Under the pieces are notes generated by a model. It did no database searches. It was not told where the DNA came from and was given only the letters and a program-made list of their open reading frames with translations. Positions 58,514 through 64,000 of a stretch of 64,000 bases of DNA are shown one piece after another; position 1 is the stretch's first letter, and the number at the start of each line of letters is the position of its first letter. Position numbers and translations under genes: made by a program. The DNA lies in NCBI GenBank assembly GCA_030246985.1, contig CP107246.1:1304282-1368281 (forward strand), given 5' to 3'. Origin of the DNA: Candidatus Nitricoxidivorans perseverans. Its GTDB lineage: Bacteria; Pseudomonadota; Gammaproteobacteria; Burkholderiales; Rhodocyclaceae.

Positions 58514-58827
58514 CCATTTCTGCTTCCCGCAAACCACGCGGGGTTCGCGCCCATTCTGCGTGTGCCGGGGGTGGGCACGGTCTGGGCCACAGGGCTGCCA
58601 GTTCGACTCTCTTCTGCCCTCTGTTCTCTCAAAATCTCCACCAACTCTTTCGCCGTGGCACACGCACATTGCCTTCCGGCGCAGTGGGTTGTGCGTGTGT
58701 CAGCTTGATGGGTTTTCCAATAGGACTCGGTGAGCAAGACAATCAGGAAATGCCAAGATGTAGCCCATGCTTTAGCTTGGCGGCAAGCACGCAACCCAAC
58801 GTCAGGTTTGGCACTGGTTGCTCAGCG
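58514..58827. other. Intergenic region at the tRNA/accessory boundary
   Basis: These 314 bases hold no gene I can support. Base composition drops from the GC-rich core towards a mixed pattern. Short frames on both strands lack ribosome sites and recognisable protein sequence. No copy of the tRNA 3' end, integrase fragment or insertion-sequence end was found here. Confidence 0.6.
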
Positions 58828-60099
58828 CTACCGTCGACGTCCAACTCGATTCGACGCAACAAAGAGGTTGAAGCAGAAGACATGGACAGTAACTTCGCGC
58901 CCAGTGTCTTCTCGTGATCGAAACACGAAGCGCCACTCACCATGGTGCTGCCCTGGCTTCTCGCGAAGGAAATTCGCGTGGGCGGGGAACGCATTGCCTA
59001 TTGTCTGCTGTACACCCGCAAAGCCAGCGACTCCTTTGTTGAAGAGCACGAGTGCCGCTTTACAGTCGCGCCAGGTAAGGTAGTCGAGTAGTTGATCCAG
59101 TGCTCCGATTAACACTTGTTCACCCGCCCACAGCTTACATTCGGCCACGAACGCCGAACGGGTTTCTTCCTCGATACGGATGTCTGTTTTGCCGTAGTGC
59201 CGGAATGCCTCCCCTGTGGCGCGTCCCTGGTAGACGCTATTCAAACTGGCCAAAACAATGTCTCGCAGCCCATCTTCTCCAAGAGGTTGGTATGTCTGGG
59301 GTGTTCCCTCGAATGTCGCTCCCATATGACGAATATTGGCGAGAATCGCTTCATATAGTTCGTCGGAAATTGCAGGCTCGGGTTTAAACCCGGCTGCAGG
59401 CACCTTCGGTAATTGAATATGCCGACGCTGACTGATGTCGACAGGCTTGTATTCCGGCATTCCTGGCTTCTTTGCCAGTGGAATGGCGAACGAAGAGACA
59501 AGGCCGTGGAGCTTTGAGAGTTGCTCTCGACGATGTGCGACCACCTCCTGCACCGCCCTCGGCACGGATGTGTTGTATTGCTGAATCTGATTTAGCTGTG
59601 CCGAAATACTCTGCCGGACGCTGGCTAAAGTACTTTCCAGTTGCTGCTTGAACCAACTTTCTTCTGTCTGGCTGGTATTGGCGAAAGTCAGGGTTAATAT
59701 CTGCCGCCTTGCGTCGATATCACCGCGTGGTGGGTTTAGCGTGAAAGTGCTGGGCCGAGCTTTCCAGAGATTCGGATCGCCAGAGAATGGAACGTGGAAC
59801 TTTAGGAGATGTCCGTCGACCATGACAGGGCGGCCATCGTGTGAGCCGCCATATTCGAAGCGGTGCGTTACGTCGATTTTGGTTTCAGCGTGCTCCATCG
59901 TCATTTGGTCTTCGTGCAACACCAGGGGATCAACGGTGATCTGGCCCGCAATGTAGTCACAAATCGTGTCAGTGCTGGTGGCAAGAAACTGTTCCCTTGG
60001 TATGGCCTCGGCCAACTCGTGAATGCGCCGCTTATTGGCATCCAGGCCAGTCGTGAGGTCTCCATCCGAAAAAAGGTAGTTACGATCACTTCGATGCAT
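58828..60099 (-). CDS. PD-(D/E)XK-nuclease-like protein of unknown function
   Basis: This 423-residue protein is the third gene of the accessory operon. The middle (about 150-200) is a helical, coiled-coil-prone stretch (WFKQQLESTLASVRQSISAQL). The C-terminal part carries a probable restriction-endonuclease fold: Asp in GKTDIRIEEE, then Glu-x-Lys in FVAECKLWAGE about 13 residues later, followed by IGALDQLLDYLTWRDCKAALVLFNKG. These fit the D-(x)n-ExK core of PD-(D/E)XK nucleases. The N-terminal 150 residues are unassigned. GAAAGG lies eight bases before the ATG. GC content is visibly lower than in the core genes. A role in DNA restriction or defence is inferred, not shown. Confidence 0.7.
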   Translation of the reverse strand: MHRSDRNYLFSDGDLTTGLDANKRRIHELAEAIPREQFLATSTDTICDYIAGQITVDPLVLHEDQMTMEHAETKIDVTHRFEYGGSHDGRPVMVDGHLLKFHVPFSGDPNLWKARPSTFTLNPPRGDIDARRQILTLTFANTSQTEESWFKQQLESTLASVRQSISAQLNQIQQYNTSVPRAVQEVVAHRREQLSKLHGLVSSFAIPLAKKPGMPEYKPVDISQRRHIQLPKVPAAGFKPEPAISDELYEAILANIRHMGATFEGTPQTYQPLGEDGLRDIVLASLNSVYQGRATGEAFRHYGKTDIRIEEETRSAFVAECKLWAGEQVLIGALDQLLDYLTWRDCKAALVLFNKGVAGFAGVQQTIGNAFPAHANFLREKPGQHHGEWRFVFRSREDTGREVTVHVFCFNLFVASNRVGRRR

Positions 60100-60111
60100 A
60101 GTGTATGCCTT

Positions 60112-61068
60112 TCATTGTGCAGCACCGGCAGGTAAGGGCGATATCCAGTAAAGCCCCTCGCGCCTATTCCTGGATACGATGGCGTCGTAGGCATACTTTG
60201 GCCCCCCGGCTTCTGGCTTGTCGCGGTCACGCGATTTCACCTTGAAGATGTCGATCAGTTTGTCACTGTCGAGACCCGCGCGCTCCATGATACGTTCTGC
60301 CGTCATCGGCTCACCCTTGAATGACAACAGCGCCTTGAAGATCGCCGCTTGACCGTCGGTGCAACGGATCAGGCCGTGCGGCCAACCTGGCAAGGTCACC
60401 CACCGAAAATCCGCCGAGAACGGACCGAAGACAGGTTTCGTCGGATCATCCACTACGGACATGCCGGCTGTCTCGGCCACCGGGGTGTAGGTGATCCCGC
60501 CCCCATAGAAAGCGAATCTTTCCTCCAGCGACAACCACTCCACGCCATGCCCAAGTGGCTCTCCCCGCGTTTCCCTGTGACGAGGTGCAATGACGCGGAT
60601 GTTTCCACCCTTCACCCGAACCCGGTCCAGGATCGTCGGCTCGCGCCAGATATTCATCAGACTGCGCGCCAGCAGTACCGGAGCGCTTCGTGCGTCACCC
60701 AAATGCCACACGTCGGCCCCGAGATAGATGATCCCATCCCGGCTATTGATATCCATGGCCAACCGCAACTTCGCCCGAAACCACTCCTCATCGAGTTCCA
60801 GCGCGGCCAGGTCATCCGCTTGCACCGCGACCTGTCCGCACTCCGGACAATGGCAAATGCGACCGCCCTTCCCGCCGCCCCAGATCTGGCATCGATGCTG
60901 CTGGCAGTACGGACATAGCGTGAAGGTCTGATTCAGGGCTACCGGCTTCACCGCTTTGCCGATGGCGCTGGATGCAGCAATCTCGCTGGGTGATAACGTG
61001 CTGCGGGACAAGGGTGTGCCGCCGGAAAACAGACGGCACACCAGCGCCCATGCATCGTGGCTCGCCAC
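60112..61068 (-). CDS. Zinc-ribbon protein with C-terminal helix-turn-helix-like region, unknown function
   Basis: This 318-residue protein is the second gene of the accessory operon, starting with GTG behind GAGGA and 3 bases after the upstream stop. A zinc ribbon is clear near residues 52-76: CPYC, about 16 residues, then CHCPECG. The last 100 residues (DGQAAIFKALLSFKGEPMTAERIMERAGLDSDKLIDIFKV) look like a winged-helix domain with a typical turn, followed by a conserved-looking basic end (SRNRREGLYWISP). The middle is unassigned. I recognise no named family. A nucleic-acid-binding or adaptor role within the operon is plausible from the zinc ribbon and winged helix. Confidence 0.6.
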   Translation of the reverse strand: MASHDAWALVCRLFSGGTPLSRSTLSPSEIAASSAIGKAVKPVALNQTFTLCPYCQQHRCQIWGGGKGGRICHCPECGQVAVQADDLAALELDEEWFRAKLRLAMDINSRDGIIYLGADVWHLGDARSAPVLLARSLMNIWREPTILDRVRVKGGNIRVIAPRHRETRGEPLGHGVEWLSLEERFAFYGGGITYTPVAETAGMSVVDDPTKPVFGPFSADFRWVTLPGWPHGLIRCTDGQAAIFKALLSFKGEPMTAERIMERAGLDSDKLIDIFKVKSRDRDKPEAGGPKYAYDAIVSRNRREGLYWISPLPAGAAQ

Positions 61069-61071
61069 TTG

Positions 61072-62313
61072 TTAGTCCTCGTACACCGGCTGCTGATTCG
61101 TGGTCTCGACGTCCGGTGGTACCTCGTGGGCTGAGAGCGTCTGGCCCGGCTGCAGGATGCCCAAGGTGACGAGATAGCTCTCCAACTGTGCCTGCATCTC
61201 GGCATCAAACTTATGCAGGTTCAGCCGTCCCTTGCGCGTGACCTCGATGGTCACCACCTTGGGGCGCATCTTTCCAGGCTCGGGTGGGTAGTAGAGATTG
61301 ATGTGGGCGGCCGTCACCAGCCAACCCCGGCTCAGGGGATTCTCGTTGGGAAACTCGTCCTGCAGCAGATCCGTCACGCAACGTTGATCACTGGATGCCA
61401 TCGCCGTGCAATCCAACTTCAGTGCCGAACTGGGGCTGAGGACGGAGATCGATTTCACCTGCAGGACATCGAACCCGTCTGCCTGGGCGGCCGGCACGTT
61501 GAAGCCGAGGCTTAATACCGACAGGTCCAGCGTCGGCGGCTTGATGCGCTGGGCATCGACCTTCACACCCAGCAGATGCTCGGCGAAGGCATCGAGCAGC
61601 ATCTGATGGTATTTGACGCCGCCCCGCACCAGTGTGCGCGTCACCCCAGTGGCCATCGAGTATTCCAGTACCGAGTGGATGTTCGGGTTGCCCACACGCC
61701 GTTTGAGGTCGTCCCCTTCGAACTCCAGTTGCAGCATTGCCAAGTCCTTGACGTGGACGCTCAGCAAAAAAACTCCAGGGCTGCGTTCCATGACATAGGC
61801 CTTGCTCCGGTCGCCACATTGCATCTCGCGTTGGTAGAACGCTGATACGGCCTGGCGCAATTCTGTCATGGCCGGTTCCGAGGTGTTGGGCCGGCGACAT
61901 ACGCCGAGGTCGTGCTGCTGGGCCTGTCCGCCGTGACGCTCGAAATGATCGACGTCGCCAGCGCGATCGAACAGGTCTGGGTGCTTTGCGTAGAGCCAGA
62001 ACGAACGGTGCATGTCGCTCTGGCATGCCACCAATCCCGATAGCGCAGCCGCATTGCCCGTCGATACCTGGAACATGGCCTGTTTGCCGGCGGCGTCGCC
62101 CAACTCAACACTGGCACGGAGTTTCGCCGCCACCCGATCGCGGACGGTAACATCAGAGCAAGTGAGCAAGGCTTCCACCAGCGCCTGGGACGTTGCTGGC
62201 ACATCTGTCCAGGTAAACCCAGCGGGCATGGTCAGCCCATTGTCCGTCAAAAAGTCGCGCAGCCCGGCGTCCACCGGCAGTTCGAGCAGCACTTCGACCC
62301 ATGTCTTTTTCAT
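61072..62313 (-). CDS. Protein of unknown function, first gene of accessory operon
   Basis: This 413-residue soluble protein has no recognised domain. It begins MKKTWVEVLLELPVDAGLRDFL and is predicted mainly alpha/beta, with no membrane segment or signal peptide. A Cys/His-containing stretch (HFERHGGQAQQHDLGVCRRP near residue 132) might bind metal. The start at 62313 is chosen because GGAAAGGA is eight bases upstream; the frame runs 61 codons further without conserved look or ribosome site. It heads a tightly packed three-gene operon and faces the XRE regulator across 236 bases. Confidence 0.65.
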   Translation of the reverse strand: MKKTWVEVLLELPVDAGLRDFLTDNGLTMPAGFTWTDVPATSQALVEALLTCSDVTVRDRVAAKLRASVELGDAAGKQAMFQVSTGNAAALSGLVACQSDMHRSFWLYAKHPDLFDRAGDVDHFERHGGQAQQHDLGVCRRPNTSEPAMTELRQAVSAFYQREMQCGDRSKAYVMERSPGVFLLSVHVKDLAMLQLEFEGDDLKRRVGNPNIHSVLEYSMATGVTRTLVRGGVKYHQMLLDAFAEHLLGVKVDAQRIKPPTLDLSVLSLGFNVPAAQADGFDVLQVKSISVLSPSSALKLDCTAMASSDQRCVTDLLQDEFPNENPLSRGWLVTAAHINLYYPPEPGKMRPKVVTIEVTRKGRLNLHKFDAEMQAQLESYLVTLGILQPGQTLSAHEVPPDVETTNQQPVYED

Positions 62314-62549
62314 CTTCGTAGTCCTTTCCGAAATGGCGTCGGAGGTCTGCGAACGAGGAAATCGAAGCGCTGGCCGGCGACTATGGTCACTAAACTTATA
62401 TCGCGCATTAGTAAAGTAGCGTGATACAGCGTGATTCTGTTCCCCTCTTATCCGCTTGTCAATAAGCAAGGAACATCTGGCGCTTTCTTGTATCACAGAG
62501 CTATACTTTCAGTCCTATCAGGATCTATTGACGAGACAGGAGCATCGCT
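62314..62549. promoter_or_regulatory. Divergent control region of the accessory operon and XRE-ImmA pair
   Basis: This 236-base AT-rich region separates the two divergent units. A near-perfect tandem repeat, AGCGTGATAC-AGCGTGATTC, lies at 62418-62437. GTATCAC at 62490-62496 is the inverse of GTGATAC at 62421-62427. TATACT at 62502-62507 is an almost perfect -10 for the XRE gene, with GTAT-N9-ATAC (62490-62506) overlapping it. The repeats are good candidates for XRE operators that control both directions. Confidence 0.6.
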
Positions 62550-62894
62550 ATGGGTTCGGCGTTCGGAATACGCCTGCGAAGCCTGCGCGAGGCCAAAGGA
62601 CTGACCTTGCAGCAGGTGGCCGACGCGGTCGGCTGTACGAAGGCCTATATCTGGGAACTGGAGAAAAAACCGGGGCAGCGGCCCTCCGCCGAACGGATCC
62701 AGGCCATTGCGAAGATATTGGGCGTAACGATGGGTGATCTCATGGGGGAGCCTGTTGAAGAAGCACCTGAGGCCACTCCCGATGATGTCGTTTTCTTCCG
62801 CGAGTATGTCGGCATGCCGGAGGAGGAGAAGCGGCGTTACCGGCAGGCGCTCGAAGTGATGTTTGGCTCGCGCAAGGACGGAGATAAGAAGTGA
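62550..62894 (+). CDS. XRE-family helix-turn-helix regulator
   Basis: This 114-residue regulator has a phage-repressor-type helix-turn-helix at residues 6-60 (FGIRLRSLREAKGLTLQQVADAVGCTKAYIWELEKKP, then RIQAIAKILGVTMGDLM). A charged C-terminal tail follows (VVFFREYVGMPEEEKRRYRQAL), which may dimerise. ACAGGAG precedes the ATG. The following ImmA/IrrE gene overlaps it by 4 bases, the standard layout of repressor and repressor-cleaving protease as in ImmR-ImmA. It probably represses itself and the divergent operon. Confidence 0.92.
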   Translation: MGSAFGIRLRSLREAKGLTLQQVADAVGCTKAYIWELEKKPGQRPSAERIQAIAKILGVTMGDLMGEPVEEAPEATPDDVVFFREYVGMPEEEKRRYRQALEVMFGSRKDGDKK

Positions 62895-63823
62895 CTGCGG
62901 AGGTACTCACGCCGCCCAGGGCCGCGTACAACATCATCAAATGGATGCGGGCCTACCTCGGCGGTGAAATGCCTCTGGTTACTGATCTCGATTTGATCCG
63001 GCAGATGCTTCCATCGACGCCCTATGGCAAGGGTGTCAAGGAAATCAAGCCACCGGCGCCTGCGCCGTGGTCTGGCTGTGAGGGTGCGCTGGTTCGTAAT
63101 CCGGACGATTCTGCCGAGTGGGGCATTTTCTACAACGGTTCTGCCAGGCAGGAGCGACGGCGCTTTACCATCGCCCACGAGCTTGGGCATTTCGTGCTGC
63201 ATCGCGCTCAACCGCCCGAAGGCGGCTTCAACTGCGACAAATCCAGCGTCTACTCCGGCTCGGACACCATGGCGGTGATCGAACGCGAGGCCAACGTCTT
63301 TGCCAGCAATCTCCTGATGCCGGGGGACGTGTTCGGCAAATGCATCAATGGCTCGCATGTCGACCTGCATCTGCTGAGTGGTCTGGCCAAGCAATTTGAC
63401 GTGTCGTTCGAAGCCTTGTGCATCCGTTTTATCCAGCACACGAGTCAGCGCGCAATCCTGGTTTGTTGGGACAACGGTTATCTGGACTACGAGTCGCGAA
63501 GCAGATCGGCGGTCATGACGCGTGCGAGAGTTCGGAGAACAGACGATCCGCAGGAGCCGCTACCAAATACCGTGGCTGGCGATACCTCGGTGGCACAGGA
63601 ATGGGGTGGCATCACTTTGTCGGCTGCCGTCTGGTGTGCTGAGGAGGCGCCGTACATGAAGCTGACGGAGTTCAAGCATACCTACAACGAGCGGGATCGC
63701 GTGCTCAGCCTGCTACTGCTGGAGTCGGCCGAGCCGCGACCGTGGGATCGATCCTGGCAGGATGGCGATAGCTTCGATAGTTACGACCAGTTCGTCTCGA
63801 ACGGCCAGTTCCCGGTTCGGTAA
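62891..63823 (+). CDS. ImmA/IrrE-family metallopeptidase
   Basis: This 310-residue zinc protease of the ImmA/IrrE (DUF955) family starts with GTG overlapping the XRE stop. The active site is HELGHFVLH (HExxH) near residue 97, and the third ligand Glu lies in IEREANVFASNLLMPGDVF about 40 residues later. The C-terminal 120 residues are specific to this protein and unassigned. Relatives cleave a partner XRE repressor in response to DNA damage or foreign DNA. Cleavage of the upstream XRE protein is therefore the likely role. Confidence 0.92.
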   Translation: MTAEVLTPPRAAYNIIKWMRAYLGGEMPLVTDLDLIRQMLPSTPYGKGVKEIKPPAPAPWSGCEGALVRNPDDSAEWGIFYNGSARQERRRFTIAHELGHFVLHRAQPPEGGFNCDKSSVYSGSDTMAVIEREANVFASNLLMPGDVFGKCINGSHVDLHLLSGLAKQFDVSFEALCIRFIQHTSQRAILVCWDNGYLDYESRSRSAVMTRARVRRTDDPQEPLPNTVAGDTSVAQEWGGITLSAAVWCAEEAPYMKLTEFKHTYNERDRVLSLLLLESAEPRPWDRSWQDGDSFDSYDQFVSNGQFPVR

Positions 63824-63842
63824 AACGTAACTGATCGATGAC

Positions 63843-64000
63843 ATGACGACGCTACCCACAGACGGCACACTGCAGACGCTGCAGCATGAAGTTCAGCGAT
63901 TGTTGGGCCGCTGTCTGCTTCGGCTGCAACAATACGAGCGCCTGATCAAGGCCATCGTCGCGCATCACGAGATCGCAGGGCCTGCCCATGCCCTGGAGTC
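63843..64000 (+). CDS. Start of an unidentified gene, cut by the window end
   Basis: An ATG 17 bases after the ImmA stop opens a frame that continues to the window end (52 complete codons). The visible part is strongly helical with a coiled-coil pattern (LQTLQHEVQRLLGRCLLRLQ, then QYERLIKAIVAHHEI). I have a weak impression of resemblance to N-termini of OST-HTH/LOTUS-type proteins, but the fragment is too short to name. It is probably co-transcribed with the XRE-ImmA pair. Confidence 0.6.
   Translation, partial: MTTLPTDGTLQTLQHEVQRLLGRCLLRLQQYERLIKAIVAHHEIAGPAHALE

Noticed and set aside
58560..58640. T-arm-like sequence (CCAGTTCGACTC) suggesting a tRNA relic
   Set aside because: The flanking bases do not form a T-stem, and no D- or anticodon arm could be found.
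58409..58669. Minus-strand frame of 86 residues ending in SRNRTKDTRIFNPLLYQLS
   Set aside because: Its C-terminal part is the antisense translation of tRNA-Phe, a well-known annotation artefact.
58479..64000. Second copy of the tRNA-Phe 3' end as an attachment site
   Set aside because: No repeat of the T-arm/acceptor sequence was seen by eye in this part; it may exist beyond the window.

Overview
The window looks like chromosomal DNA of a GC-rich betaproteobacterium, probably of the Rhodocyclales type. This is inferred from gene order and family membership: an mla-murA-his-HIT-tat block, UbiA/UbiD ubiquinone synthesis, a CIRCE-controlled groESL, an MSHA-type pilus locus and paired small/large solute symporters. 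No rRNA, CRISPR array, insertion sequence or integrase is visible. Coding density is high, and most genes abut or overlap by 1-14 bases.

Layout. 1-2555 (minus): pntB (cut by the window edge) and pntA, the proton-pumping transhydrogenase. 2659-5209: a YjdF-type membrane protein, a FimV-like protein and a Nif3-type metalloprotein. 5240-6391: a DegS/HtrA-type membrane-anchored protease. 6388-20008 is one long minus-strand block read as mlaF-E-D-A-C-B (outer-membrane phospholipid transport), an ABC-2 exporter, murA, hisG-D-B-H-A-F-I-E (no hisC), a HIT protein and tatABC. 20182-37625 is an MSHA-type type IV pilus locus. It holds a sigma-54 enhancer-binding regulator, a MshM-type ATPase with a SPOR domain, secretin, TPR protein, the assembly ATPase MshE with a c-di-GMP-type N-terminus, MshG, inner-membrane alignment proteins, two minor pilin-like proteins, a class III adenylate cyclase, a sensor kinase and a major-type prepilin. 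The prepilin is preceded by an excellent sigma-54 promoter, which links regulator, kinase and pilin.

37692-46179: a CusRS-like two-component pair, an HU protein, a glycine-run small protein, ubiA-ubiD, a Pit phosphate transporter with its DUF47 partner, and a PBP4-type peptidase. 46224-48327: groES-groEL under a combined heat-shock promoter and CIRCE operator. 48626-58360 carries two similar modules, each an OmpR-family response regulator plus sensor kinase followed by a small-subunit/large-subunit solute symporter pair (DUF4212/VC_2705 type and DUF485/ActP type). Hexamer direct repeats with an 11-bp period lie in front of both symporter operons and are probable regulator sites.

58403-58478 is tRNA-Phe. 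Beyond it, composition and gene content change to an accessory region. A three-gene minus-strand operon (unknown protein, zinc-ribbon protein, PD-(D/E)XK-nuclease-like protein) faces a divergent XRE repressor/ImmA-IrrE protease pair across a repeat-containing 236-bp control region. A further gene is cut by the window end. This resembles a defence or mobile-element module and is the best candidate for an undescribed system.
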